This document shows, in pieces, positions 1 through 12,639 of a stretch of DNA of 64,000 nucleotides. The position numbers and the translations under genes were made by a program. The notes beneath the pieces were generated by a model. That model was not told where the DNA came from. It saw only the letters and a program-made list of their open reading frames with translations, and did not search any database. The stretch is from Pachypanchax playfairii (lineage: Eukaryota; Chordata; Actinopteri; Cyprinodontiformes; Aplocheilidae), in assembly GCA_006937955.1 (NCBI GenBank), contig SSNP01000351.1:199668-263667 (forward strand), given 5' to 3'. Each line of letters starts with the position of its first letter. Position 1 is the stretch's first letter.

Positions 1-1797
1 AATGTCTTAATGATCTGAAAAGCTTCAGAAAATAACACAAAAAGGTAAAACTGATTGAAATCTGTTCATTTAAAAGGAAGTTTTTATAAAGGGAAATAGT
101 TTGAGTTGACAGTTTAGTTTTTAAAAAGTGGTTTAACAGGAAAATTTATGTTTTTGTATCCAGCTCAAGTTCTAAGGAGGGTTAAAATGTGTTCAAACAT
201 ATTCTTAAAATCTTTTTATTTGACTGAAACTTGCTCTAATTTATCTAACTTCATTTCTCAGATAATTAAAATATGTTTGAATATGAACTGAATTTACAAT
301 TTAACCTGAAACATTTGCTTGACTTTTATATGTTTGGTTTTCTCTAACACTTCATCTCGACCACGAGTCACTGGAAGAAGAGCTGCTGGACATCTATGGG
401 ACATCTATGGGACATCTATGGGACATTCCAAACTAGTGTGGCTGTATATGGAGCCATCTGTTAACATCCTGAGAGCAGAACCAAATCCTGGACTGACCCA
501 GTCACAGGAAATGGATGATTTGGAGATGAAGCAGATCCCGTATACACGTGTCATCATCATGGCAGAACGTGGTCTTCAGCAGGTCAGCAGGTGATCTGGA
601 CCTTGATGTGACCACACAAGAACATCTCTACAGCTGATCATCACCAAACAGCTGGAGGTCATGAGCAGCTCCAGCACAGTCTGCTTTGTTTCAGGGGTCA
701 AATCTTTAACTGCACCATCAAATCCTGCTTTTCTGCCCCAGAGTGCTTGAAAAACGGCCGTTTGCCCTCCGGCAGCCCCGACTGAAGAACGCAGCGCCTG
801 GCAATCACTGATGAACTTTTCAAAGTCTTCCTAATTGGATCGGACACCGAATAAAGTTAAGATGGTTATTTTTTGCTGTGCGTATTCTGGGAGTGGGCTG
901 TGGGAAAAACGATGTTTATGGCTTCTGAAGAAACATTTGGCAGCCAACGGTCATTAAGAGGAGTCCCGCCAAGTGAAAAGTTGCACTCTTTACCAAAATA
1001 CACACAAAATCAAGACATAAATACTCAGGAGGGAAATGCTGCACGCCTGCCTGAACTAACTCCAGCTCTCCATCATCATTTCATTAATTGCTCCTGAAGT
1101 TTATGATACAGAGCAACTGTGAAGAAGGGAAACACATTTCCTGGGCCAAATGTGCAAAAGGAAATATTTTATTGAGAATATATCAAGTCATATTGTATCT
1201 TGCATTTTTTTAACATATGTGACAGAAAAATACTTTTGCGAGATAATTACTGCAGATCATTATTCCCAAAGTATCGTTAAAAACATGTTTCTGTCACAAA
1301 CTACTCAAATCAATCCCGTCTTGCTTTGGGGGAATTTTTTGTTTTGTGTCATGAAATGATTCGTGATGATGAGACAACATTTTATTCCAACTATTACATG
1401 TTCATCAAGTCCACAGCTGTATCAGTCTAATACTCTAATTTATGCAAAAATATCTGATGGATATACAAGCACATTACTTCTAAATGTACTTCTGTTTAAA
1501 TACTAATTTTTCTCCAGATTTTCTGTTAAATATGAAGTTGGAAGAATGAACAATGATGTGAATATTAAAAACACCCAGTGAGGAAAGTATCAGTGACCTT
1601 TATTAGCAGTAAAACTAACAAACAGTAACATGTAACACCTCAGATCAGAGTTTTACAGGTATCTGAGTAGATTTTGGGAACAAATTTAATAACTGAAAGA
1701 CTGAGAACTAAAACATGTTTTTTATCCAATAAAAAGTCTTTTATTAATTCTAAAATGTTTTTAAATCAATTAGGATGTTATGAATATGAATAAAAAT
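1..1797. other. Non-coding, AT-rich, no gene seen
   Basis: Only short frames without domains are present on either strand. The single local structure is an 11-bp tandem repeat near 388-426. The rest is ordinary AT-rich vertebrate intergenic or intronic sequence. Confidence 0.6.
388..426. repeat. 11-bp tandem repeat, about 3.5 units
   Basis: The unit GGACATCTATG is repeated exactly three times and followed by a partial copy (GGACATT). It lies in a short frame that does not look like a real gene. Confidence 0.85.
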
Positions 1798-1800
1798 AAT

Positions 1801-1990
1801 GGGTGTTTTTCAATGTCAAGGAACCTCGCCTACCGAGGACACTGCCTTGGTAGGCAAGGAACCTCGCCTACCGAGGACACTGTCTTGGTAGAGGACGCGT
1901 CTTGCTTACGAGGAAGCTGGAACTTCACTCACGTGACCACGGCTGCCTGCTCACGCGCACTGTTTACGTCCCGCTCATCGACAAACACCC
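1801..1990. mobile_element. Small MITE candidate with imperfect inverted ends
   Basis: The left end GGGTGTTTTTCAATG pairs with the reverse complement of the right end (GGGTGTTTGTCGATG), 13 of 15 identical. The block is flanked on both sides by AAT, a possible 3-bp target duplication. The interior is more GC- and CpG-rich than its flanks. A 190-bp length fits a miniature DNA transposon, possibly Harbinger-like, but the family is not identified and the ends are short. Confidence 0.45.
1817..1892. repeat. 38-bp tandem duplication with internal palindrome
   Basis: Two adjacent 38-bp units start with CAAGGAACCTCGCCTACC. Each holds the inverted pair CCTACC ... GGTAGG (the second unit is slightly degenerate), so the block can form consecutive hairpins. 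It lies inside the candidate MITE at 1801-1990. Confidence 0.8.
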
Positions 1991-4370
1991 AATTTGTGGC
2001 GTTCCAGAACTGTTTCACCTTAATGTGACATTTTAAGCTAAATAAAAACTGAGTTCTATCATACTGAAACTTTATGCAGCTCAGATACTAGATGTTTATA
2101 GAAATGTACGAGGCCGAGCGGCGGTTCGTCCACTCACAGGGAGCTGATGTATACGAGAGAAAAGGGAAGATCAAACAAACTGAAAAGTTTTCAACACAAA
2201 AAGCCTTCAAACCAGAACGAGACGCCCTGACACTCGTTCCATCTTGTAACCAGCTAATTTGCTTTGTTCCAATTTACCTGCCTCTGTCATCACAGGGGGA
2301 GCCACTGGGGGCCGCATCGGGGCCATCTCTGCCTCCATGGCCCTTACCACAGCCTTTAAAGTCCTGCACGGCGTTGTGCATGGCCTTGATGTTTGCCTTG
2401 TACCCTACATGCAAAGCTATCATTATCCATGCCTCTTGACAATCGCAGACCCGTCTTTGTTACATGTGCAGCTCGTTGCCTTGAGCGATGACATGACTGT
2501 ACAGTTGATCTCTTCTCTTTTACATATCGCTCCCCGTGTCTCTCCTTCCTTGTGTTTCTCTTCTCAGATGTTTTATGTTTGGATGTAACTGGTGAATCTT
2601 TTACCTCTCAGACTGGGTGACACCTCTGCTGCTTTGATCCGTTCAGCAGCTTCGACGTCGACTTGAGATAAAAATGTGTAAGATGTTTGACAAACTTTAG
2701 CTCTCAGGTTTTATGGTGTGTTTTTCTCTGGATTTTCAGAATAACAGCTCTGACAGAAACAGAGTAAAACACTGTTTAAATCTGGTTTAATAAAATCAGA
2801 ACAACGTTTTTCTACTTTAACACAAACATAATGATAAATTTACAGTGTCATAAACTGTATTTGACCTATTTTTTATACCTGCTGAAACATCTAGTCTCTA
2901 CTTCTTATATTTGTAAAAGAGCAGTTATTTAATTTAATGTGTTTGATGAGATTTATTGATATTTTGAGTTGCCTTCAACATCTACATTGATTTTATTCTA
3001 GACAAATGACAACAAATAATTTAGAAACAAATATCTGCTGGTTTTTAACAACATGTATCAATATGAAGAAAACAAAACAGGAAAAAAAATGAATTCCTGG
3101 TTCCATTTAGGATGGAAATGTTCTTGGAAAAGGTTTTATTTTGGTGTTTAATATCTTCAATGTTTTCATTCTTTAAGATATTATAAGAGTGAATGAAAAT
3201 TCTTTAGGACATACTGCTTATAAAATAGTTGAACTGTGTTTTTATTAGTTTACTTTTAAATACAAGATGTTTTTTATAATAAATAAATACATAACAACAA
3301 CAATGTTGACTATTGTTTTAGATTTTTAAAATCTTACTTACAAAAATATGTTTCAATAAAATTATATTTAGTTAATGAGATATGTTTATATTTACTTTGT
3401 TTACAGTCTTTTCTAGAACAAGTACATTTAGTTATTAAGTACATTAAACATCCATATTTAGAAGAGCTACACGTGAACACTTTAACATAACAGAGTCATT
3501 TCCTGTATTATAGAAATCACCAGATGAACCACAGACTGCTGAGTCAAATCTACTCAATTATTTCCATCTCCAATATGTTCAGTTATTTATTTACATTTGT
3601 ATTTCAAGTCAAACTCCAGAGTTTTTAATGAGTTTAGCTGAAAACTTGCTTGACCTTTGTATTCTTCTCTGCTTGAGACTTTTTGTTTACTGAAATTCTT
3701 AAAGAAACACAAACTACGATACATAAACGCAGTCTGATTATAGATTGTGAAATTATTCATTCTTGCAAAGCAATTCCAGATGCATGAAGCATGTCTTAAC
3801 TCCATAAATAATCATTTTTGATGCCTCTGCTGTTTCTGCTTTTTGCGCTAAAAGATAACCCACACTTCCCACCATCTCCCACCCCAGGGATCACAAAGCA
3901 GCCCCATGTGGGGAGTCAACAGCTCTCTTCTCATCAACCACAGGGGGTAGCAGCTCGCAGCGTTTCACAAACCCACAACTCATCTAGAGACAAAAGGACC
4001 TGAACCTCGTCGTAATAACAGAGAGGCACTTGATCTTTCACTTGACATTGTTTCCAGACTGACCCTGATGATAAAGTTCAAAGAGTCGATCCTGTAAATA
4101 ATGTTCAGGTTAATGATTAACACTTTCTGTTGAACGTCCACAATCAGAGACACTGCAGCCTAAAACAAACCGGGAACAGAAGATACATCTGAAAATGATT
4201 CAAACTGGTGGATTCAGTCTGTATAAATTACAGTAACGTTACAGTTTATTCTGTCATTGACGGATGCCTTTGAGACAAGGTTTTACTTTAAATTAAACCA
4301 AACGTAGAGGATTGTTTTTTGCAGCCATCCAAAGCTTCAGAGACATGTAGAGAAAAGGAACACAGTTGAA
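1991..4370. other. Non-coding; one unexplained GC-rich patch at 2092-2590
   Basis: Two overlapping plus-strand frames (2092-2439 and 2259-2588) coincide with a locally GC-rich patch. Neither translation shows a domain I recognise, and both lack convincing start context. From 2600 to 4370 the sequence is AT-rich with nothing recognisable apart from short homopolymer runs. Confidence 0.5.
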
Positions 4371-4379
4371 TGCAAAGTG

Positions 4380-5230
4380 CGTTGATTAACTCACATTGTC
4401 TCTCAGAGTTAGCTCTGATAACACTCTGCATTCAAATGAAGCCAGAGACAACGAGGGAGAGATTCTAACTCAGCCTCACCACTCTGACACACTATCTCCA
4501 TGTCCAACGTCTATTTCAAGACCCCCAACCCGGGAAATTAATAATGAATGCATCCTGTCCGATTTAATTCTGCACTAATTAGGTCAGGAAAGTTTGGGAG
4601 TGAAAGGTACGGTCCAGGCCACGTGGCCGGGATTCTCAGCGGGCAGCCACTTTTATGTGGTGAGAAAAAGTTGAGCGTCGACCAGAGAGATGGAAGGGCA
4701 AGGCCACTGCCAGCAGCGCCAGCACAGGGACGAAGAGCCAGGGCTGGAGACAAAGATAATAAAACCAAGAAGTGGCAGCTTCAGAAAGCTTCTGATAAAA
4801 AAGAGACACCAGGGAGAGATCAACTGTGGGCCTTCACCGAATAGAAAAAAGAGTGAGGGGGAGAGAGAGAGCTGTCAGTCTGTTTGTTTGGACTGTGACT
4901 GCTGAGAAATAATTATTCCTTTTTAATTACAATATGAAGAAAAGAAGCGTCAGGCTTAGGCATCTCCTCGGTCTCTGGACGGGGAGGCTGGTGTGAGTCA
5001 AACGCTGCTGCCCAAAGCCAAACGCCCGAGCAATGTTATCACCTTTCACACGCCGCCCAGCAAAAGAATAAATAACTTTGATCCGACTGCAAGTGCACTT
5101 TGGCCAACTTGGGTGGCACTCTGCAGTTTAAGCAGAAACTCTCTAGCAGGGGGAGTTCAGAGCGCTGCGGGGAGGAGGAGGAGAAGGGGGACAGATGAAG
5201 GTGACAGCTTTAGAGGTTAACCTCGATTTG
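4380..5230. promoter_or_regulatory. CNE-like candidate regulatory block
   Basis: Mixed-composition, non-repetitive sequence sits between AT-rich flanks. It holds a palindromic E-box CCACGTGG at 4619-4626 and TAATTA homeodomain-type cores at 4576-4581, 4910-4915 and 4924-4929. This resembles developmental enhancers of fish, but conservation was not tested. Open frames here are short and mutually overlapping on both strands, so coding is unlikely. Confidence 0.35.
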
Positions 5231-6081
5231 AAGTCCCAACAGGGCTTTAAAATCCCACAAGGCTACATATCGCTCTGATCTTTCACATCTAGCTCACAGA
5301 TATTGTACCAGAAACTGCCAATAATATCTCTTCAGGACAGACTGGCAGACCTAAAATCAACTTCAAAGCTTCCCATAGTCACTTCTTCACTCCTGACAGA
5401 ACAATGTGCCTTATTTGTGATATGTATTTTTAGCTGGCAAAATAAGTAGTGAATAAATTTGAATAGCAAATTCCTCTTGAAGATTGGCAGACAGCAGCAG
5501 CAGCAGCTCCCCTGATTCAAATGATGCCAACCTGCTTAGTGGAGGCGATCCAGATGGAGCATCAGTTCAAGTACTGTAAATCTGCCTGATTGGAAGAGCT
5601 CAGACATTTGTTGGAGAAGAGAAACTAAAAACCAAGTCCAGCTGTGATGCACTACCTGCAGAAAAACTTCTAACTCTGCATCTCATTTTAAAAACAAAAA
5701 ACTTCATGTGAAATCCTCACAGTTTGAGGAATATTAACAAAAAACAGATCAGAAACTTCTTCTATCACTTCAGCAACAAATCAAGAAAAACATTTCCAGT
5801 TCTCGGGCCTTTCACAAGAGTTTTGATACTCAGAAAAGAAGAATAAAGACAGTAATCAAAGTTCTAACAGCAATAAATCTAGAGTAGATTTCAGCTTCTT
5901 ATTGTCTGAGTGCTGCTGAACTTTATCGGCTTTTTATTTGAAACTGCAAGTGGGTCTCCAGATCCCTCTAAACACGTCCTAAATGGCTCTTTACTTTCCA
6001 AGACAGATGCACTGGACTGGAGATAGAAAATTAGAGTCGATAACTGGCTTATTGTTGTGATTATTAATGGAGGTAACAGTA
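5231..6081. other. Non-coding, nothing recognised
   Basis: AT-rich sequence without long frames, repeats or clear motif clusters. A short CAG run near 5493 is the only simple repeat. Confidence 0.5.
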
Positions 6082-6086
6082 ACAGT

Positions 6087-6940
6087 GTGAGGATCTCTGC
6101 TGCTGGTGGTGGTGAGTGGAACTAATTGTCTTGCAGGGCGTGGCAGCAGAGGATCATTGATGTCAGGTGTGGATCGTTACCCAGCTCAGGTGAGCTGGGT
6201 ACTTAAGCAGAGGAGGAACAAGAGACAGACGCCAGTTTGTTCCGCAACTTTACGTGGTACAGAGTGGCAAGTGAGCAGATTATTCAGAGTGTGTTTTGCA
6301 GTATTTAACCTGCCTTCTTTCCCTCATGTTCAGCCTGCTGTCCTGGAGCTCCTCTCCTGACAGCCTAACCTCCAGCGTGGATATCGAATCGCTCATAGTG
6401 AGGATCGGCTCAACACGGGAACTTCCTAGAGCTCCGTTGCGGTGCTACGCGACCAGCTCTCTCCCTCTGGCTCCCTGTCTGTCTCTGGCTTCCTCTGGTC
6501 CACACCTTCCCGGTCACCGTTCTGCTGTCACCCCTGTCGCAGTCACGTCTGCGCACTCAGCACCCGGACCCGGATCTCACACACGGATTAACGACAGCTT
6601 GGCTCACCACCCCTGCGGCAGCATCCTCGGATCTCTCCTCAAACCCGGACGTCATTCACACAACTGTGAGTTAAGCGAGCACGATCCCCGCACGCCGCAG
6701 CTGGTTTCTCCAACTGTCACTAACCTCTCTCTCTCTCACAACCCCAGGACCGTTCCTGTCCCGCACCAGGCCCGTCCTGAGTTTCATCCAGCACATTCAT
6801 TGTTTACGTGTATTATAATTGGAGCACTGTACATAATAAACACTGTTAATCGTGAACGCTGTTTCCTCGCTCTGTGTGTGTCTGGAGTTTGGGTCACTTT
6901 GGGAGCTCGCAAACAACCCCACCTGGTACGAACCATGACA
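6087..6940 (+). mobile_element. Solo LTR of an LTR retrotransposon
   Basis: The 854-bp block starts TGTGAGG and ends CATGACA, giving the TG...CA ends of an LTR, and is bounded by the identical pentamer AACAG (6082-6086 and 6941-6945), the usual 5-bp target duplication. It is GC-richer than its flanks. A TATA-like TACTTAAG lies near 6200, and AATAAA at 6835-6840 lies about 100 bp before the end, as expected for U3-R-U5 in plus orientation. No internal gag or pol is next to it, so it is a recombined solo LTR. The superfamily (Gypsy-like or ERV-like) is not decided. Confidence 0.82.
6835..6840 (+). terminator. LTR polyadenylation signal
   Basis: AATAAA lies in the 3' part of the solo LTR and is followed by a GT-rich stretch (CTCTGTGTGTGTCTGG) about 40 bp later, a plausible downstream element. 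Confidence 0.55.
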
Positions 6941-7198
6941 AACAGCTACAGTGGAAGAAACCTTGTGAGAGTAGCTGCTGTAAATATGTTTTTGGTTACT
7001 AACAGAATATATTTTATTAAGAAATTAACAACTTCAGCTAACAGATCAAACCACTTGTGTCTTAACTTTAACATTAAAAAAGGATCAAGTTGGATTTGAC
7101 ATGTTTCTGAACATCTAAACTTGAACTGGAAGCTTTAACCTGTTTCATTTTACTGTTCTTCAACTCATATATTATTAAATTTTAATCAAGTAATTTAA

Positions 7199-7744
7199 AG
7201 GTCCTGTATCATGCAAAATCAGTTGTTTGGATCTTTTAACCATGTTCTGATTTTATTTCCTTATTAATCCCTCCAGAGCGGTTTTTGGTTTAATACACAC
7301 ATTTTTTTCAGCAGCTGCTCCACTCTCTCCTGGAAAACCACTGACTGTAACCTAGTGATGTAACAATGTTACACCAGGACCTGCCCGACGTGTCCGTGCT
7401 GCCCCTGCAGATTAAACACACACACCTCGAGCTGCCAGAGTCTGAAGCAAGACACTATACACCACCGTTTGTAGTATTTTACTTTCTAAAAATGTCTCGG
7501 TGAAAATGTGCATTTGACTGTGAGAATTACAGGAATTTATTCATCATTTTATTCAGGCAGCTCGAGGGGCAGCACTCACGAGGGTGGGGGCTGGAGGAGA
7601 GATGGGATTTTAGGTAAAAGGGGTGTTTTACTTCCTGGTCTGAGAACAACTGGAGAATATAAATTATATTTCAGGACAAATAGTGATTATATAACCCCAA
7701 AGGTAAGATTTTATCATATATATGCCTAGCAGAAAACAGAACCT
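7199..7744. mobile_element. TTAA-flanked MITE (546 bp)
   Basis: The ends are AGGTCCTGT on the left and ACAGAACCT on the right, an imperfect terminal inverted repeat. They are flanked by the exact tetranucleotide TTAA at 7195-7198 and 7745-7748. TTAA duplications are typical of piggyBac and Kolobok transposons. The interior has no long frame, so the element is non-autonomous. An internal inverted pair lies around CTCGAGCTGCC (7425-7440) and GCAGCTCGAGG (7556-7566). Confidence 0.7.
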
Positions 7745-7748
7745 TTAA

Positions 7749-10041
7749 AACATTATGTTCTCAAATTATGTCTGATTTTTTTTATTTTGACTTCTTTAAA
7801 ATGAAAACTTTTTCTATTCTTTTATTTTCTTCTTGGTCATCTGAATGCGTGAATAAACTTATGAAAGATTTCTCCTGCTTGAAGGAAATCTCATCTTATT
7901 ATTGGGTTCATTTTATAGACAATATCAATGCAGGAACAGAATAACCACGTCCAAATCATCATGTATGATAGAGGTTTGTCAGCAGACCAGGCAGGTAAAT
8001 ACTGCAGTAAGAAACATGTAGTAGTGTTTGATATGTGTGGATCAGCCTCTGTGCAGCAGTCAGTGCTGGGAAACTTCACTTGTGTTTACTGCTGCACTAA
8101 AATAGGAGGAAGCTGAGAAGGTAAGCAGAAAACACTCAGTCAGGAGGAGATAAAACTCTAATCTGCCTAACAAGCTAAGTTTTTTAATCTGATAAACTGA
8201 GCTGGAATTGTTTTTTCAAATGAAATATTCCTTGCGGTACAATATGCTGATACTCATCTGTACTTTCCTCCCGAGTCAAATGAAGCCTTTGTGAATTCAT
8301 TTAAACAAGAGCAGCAGGAAATTGACCTCTTTGGGGGAGAGACTTTAAATGAATGAAACCAGTTTCAATCAAGTGTGTGAAAATAAAAAAAAAAAGAAAA
8401 GGTTTGGGGAGCTGCAGCACCAAACAGTTTTGTTACTTTCTGGAATTATTCAGAGACAAACCTGCTCCCTGGATTTTAATACTAGCAGATCTTTCCTCGT
8501 CCTTTGGGAGCAGCAGAAGTAAAAAGATTTAATCCTTTTCCCCACAGAAAAAGCCTCCAGGAGAGAAGCAGTGGATCAAATTATTCTCATAAGATGGAAT
8601 GACCTTAGTTACACTTTATTCAAGCCTTCTTACCTCCACAATTTAACTGCTGTTCTTTTCTCCACCGACAACTTCTCGCCATGCATGAATCACAGGTTAA
8701 AAGCATTCCTTTCACCGCCACGCACCCCGCCGACGGGAATATAATTATGTTTTACAAGTCGACTCTTATCTGTAGCCTCCTTCATTTCCCCGTGTATTTT
8801 GAGGGCTTTTCACAAGTACTTTACAGTGTGTCAGGTTGCTGCTTCTCCATGTAAAAGCACTATTGTACCACTAAAAAATGATCTTCTCCCCCAAAAAACA
8901 TGCAGTAAATAACCTTTATGGTGCAATTTCATCACACACTGTGAGAAAACTGGGACATAATAGAAGTTAAGTGGTTTTCTCACCTACTTTACAAAAGCTC
9001 CTATGTTACAATTCACAAATAATTCAGAGCTTCACCAGAGTTTTAGATGTTTTAAGGAACTGCTGAACATTCAGTAGAGAGAGAACATCTCCATGTTTTA
9101 AAGTCCACTAACACGACAAACCAGAAAGTTTAGTTAAGAGCGTCGATGCCGCGTCACTTTTTGGTCATTAATTATGGTTCTTGACTCGCGACGCGTCCAA
9201 CAGAGAAAAAGATTCTTCAAAACTTGATCGATCCGAGTCTCGACTGAGAACCACGAGCTGCGACTTTCGGCAGCCGTGTGACATCAAAGAAACATTCGAA
9301 CATACACAACATGAGGAAAACATCTTCAAAGTTGGAACAGGTCAGGACTTTTTGTTTATCACAATCATTTTATGACTCTTTAAAAGTCTATTTTAACTGT
9401 CATCTGTTGAATAAATCATTTGATTAGGAGCGGCCATTTGTTTTGTGTTCGAACATGCCAATAAATTTAAATTAAGGCCTCAATTTTGATTCATTCATTA
9501 ACTGATTTTAGGAATAAAAAGGGTTAAAAGTCCACATTTAATCACACACTCGTCAGTTCCTGAATTTCTAATAAGAAATTAGAAGGAACCATTTCTTCCT
9601 CAGGCTATTTGCTGTGCTTCATAAGTAATGAGTACTGTCACCTACAACCAATGAGACATGATAACCGTCAGCTTCGCTATGATGGCCCTAACAACAGCGT
9701 GAGATTTTTAATCAAAGTTTGTTTACAAAAATAATCAAAATCTGTAAAAACCCAGAAAATAATATTAACATAACGTTTCCATGGTTGTAATGCGAGAGGG
9801 ACTGCACGGTGGTCCAATTGTTCCAACATTTTTCTATCCCGTCCCTTCACTAAATTAAATCAATAAAAATATTAAAGATACGGTTTAAAAATTAATTTGG
9901 AAAAATGTGAAAGTCCAAAAACAGATGAAAACAGGTGAGAAGTGGTTGAGATGTTCCATCAAGAATTACAGGGAAAAAAAAAAGGCAAAAACCAAAATAA
10001 AAGTAACTGCAGTGAAGTCTGAAGGAATTAATGACACAGGT
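7749..10041. other. Non-coding; CNE-like patch at 8590-8860
   Basis: No supported gene. Around 8590-8860 the composition becomes mixed and non-repetitive, resembling a conserved non-coding element. The remainder is AT-rich and featureless. Confidence 0.4.
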
Positions 10042-10787
10042 TGTGTCCAAATTCAGGGTCTGCATCCTGCTGAGAGTCCCTCCTACCCGGTATAAAGAGG
10101 ACAGGTCCTTCAAGGCCGCAGAAGCCAGAAGTTTGTGTCTTGTGAATGTAGACAGTCTACCCTTCCTTCTGTTCCCACCCTAACACTCTGCGCATGTCCT
10201 GTCACCTAGCAACCGTAGCATGACCCTAGCAAACATGATGACGCTAAACAGCAGCAGTGAAAATGGAATATGAACGAGATGTCCTTCTCATTATTATTCT
10301 GCAATAACCTTATTAAAATGTTGTTCTGTGTTCTGTAATTAGTTTTATTTCTGTACATTATTGCGTTTTTGTATCATAAATATTTTCTACAAGTCATAAA
10401 CAACTCTAATTATATAAAGCTCATTTTCTTGTTAATAAACGATCCGTTTACTATAAAAAATGGGAAATACAAAAATAATACAATGAATTATGAGAAGTAT
10501 TTCAATCAATTTATTCTAAAAGAATTTGTAACATAACAAAACCAAAAACTTGATTCCTCGCTTATGGCTGCCTGAGAATAGGATTTATGAATAGAGTTAC
10601 CAAAAACAGTTGTGGGATAGGTAGGATAAAGATCCATCAAACCCATCCTTAAAACTCAGGGAAAAATAGGAGGCATTTGTAGGACATATCTGAAGAATCA
10701 TTGGAATTTGGACACACTTTGTCGTGGTGCTGTCACATAACATCCAAATATGACCTTGGAAGGATGCAGACCCTGAATTTGGACACA
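10042..10787. mobile_element. MITE with 26-bp inverted terminal repeats
   Basis: TGTGTCCAAATTCAGGG... at 10042-10067 is repeated as its exact reverse complement at 10762-10787, a perfect 26-bp inverted pair. The 746-bp element has no transposase frame. A shorter related motif (GGAATTTGGACACA) occurs internally near 10694-10707. A target duplication is not clear, since GACACA occurs near both outer edges. An ISL2EU/Harbinger-like origin is possible but not shown. Confidence 0.72.
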
Positions 10788-12639
10788 GACACAATTTCCT
10801 TTCTCAAAATCAATAAAGATAAAAAAAGGAATTGCAATTGCTGGAGTAAACTAACTGATAACATCCCATTGATTGTCAATAAAGTCCATAAATGGAATTC
10901 AGACACCTAAAAAAGATGGATATTAATGATAAGTAAACAGAGTCACTGTTTTAGCGACGACATGGCTGTATATGCGTTTATGTCCTTGAATGACCCCAAA
11001 CTGCTCCAGCAGACAGTTGTTGGAGATATGAGATTTACAAAGGGGTCAGTTTGTGTGTGGTAAAGGTTTCTGAAACATAATATATAATCCAAGAATATGC
11101 ATCAAGATTACAGGCACAAAAATCTGTATATTTGAGAAGAATTGCTTCAAGATAAACTGAGAAAATGATAAACTTCCACATTAAAACTCTGACCAACACC
11201 AACCCTACAAAGCTTCCACATTCAAAATCCCTAAAAGACAAAAAGTGTGTGATGACTTGATGTCTGAGCTACAATTATAACAATTATGCTCCATAAAAGA
11301 CATCAGAGGACAGGTGTCTTCAGGTAGGAAAACTCCAACTGTGAGCTCCATCAGCCCGTCTTTGTCTAATCAGCTCCCATTGTCACTCCTGTTGTATTCC
11401 TCATTAGCTGCCTTTGTTAACATGCACGTTTAATTAAGCTGGTTAAAAGACTGTTGGCGGAAGTCAAAACAAACCGACCCATTTAAGAAGCAGGAGGATA
11501 AGACGGACCAAAATACAGAAAGAATAAAAACAAATTATGGCAGAGGCAATCAAACAGGAAAGATAATAAAAGTAGGGAAAAGAGACATAAATAGTAAATG
11601 TGGAACAAAACAAAGTGTCTTTATGAGGGAAAATACCTGCCAGGCTGCTGTTAGTTACTGCTAATCCCCGGGGAGTAGATCTCCTGGGTTCCTTAAAACA
11701 CCACAAGAAAAAAAACAGAATGTCAAGAGACTCAAAGCACAACATAAATTATGTTTCAGTTGTTACATAACCTGTTCAAAAAGAACACAAACAAACATGA
11801 TCATTTCACACACGTAATTCTGCTTTTCATATTCAGTCTAATAAAGTTTGAAATACAGAACCGCAGCATGTAAATCACAAAGACACAAAGCATCTGTTTC
11901 ATCTTTAACCTTCTTTTCTGTCCTGTAAGAAATACATTTAAAACTGATGATTGGTGTCAGTAATCATGACACATTACGTAAGAATATAAGATTCTGTCAG
12001 TGTGACATAAATGATGTTAAACCATTCAAACTTAAGATTCTGAAAGCCAGAACGTCGTCTGTACAACATCTGGAAGAAATTCACATTTTCCACTTTAAAG
12101 GCTCAAAACGTTTAACGATTCAAATAATTTTTGGTGGATTCGAGGCAGATTTATGACCTCTGATTTCTCATGTGGCACTATGAGAGACAGAAACCTTTTG
12201 TCAACTTCTCTGAGGTCAGAGGTCATCTGGGATGGACCATCACAGTAAAGAAGCATCCAAACTGTTGTCAGTGATTACTCCAGTTCTGTGATGATTACTG
12301 TTATTAATACTACTGATCCTCTGTGATGACAGTATTAAAGCAGAAGATTTGACACCAACATGCTCCCTGTAAGACCAGACCCTTTCCAGAGACATTTATC
12401 AGACTAAATAGCACTTGAAACTCTTCATCACTTCATATGTTAGTGTTAAACTGTATTGAAAGTGTTGTGAGAATCAATTAAAACATTTTAACTATGTCGC
12501 TGTTCAAAGAATAAACAGCTGTAAAGAAAAACTATACTGATGAGACAAGAATACAGTCAGAATAAAACAATGACTTTCAGATGATCTCCAAATCCTTCTG
12601 CTGCTTTAAGACTGTAACGAGCAAGATTTAATAGACTTT
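10788..12639. other. Non-coding, nothing recognised
   Basis: AT-rich DNA with only short frames lacking domains. Nothing here rises above background apart from scattered homopolymer runs. Confidence 0.5.

Noticed and set aside
6296..7099. 267-codon plus-strand ORF, the second longest in the window
   Set aside because: It crosses the solo LTR and its target duplication into unrelated flank. No domain; composition explains the open frame.
8001..8116. Cys-rich short frame near 7928-8116
   Set aside because: Too short, no start context, and no domain recognised.
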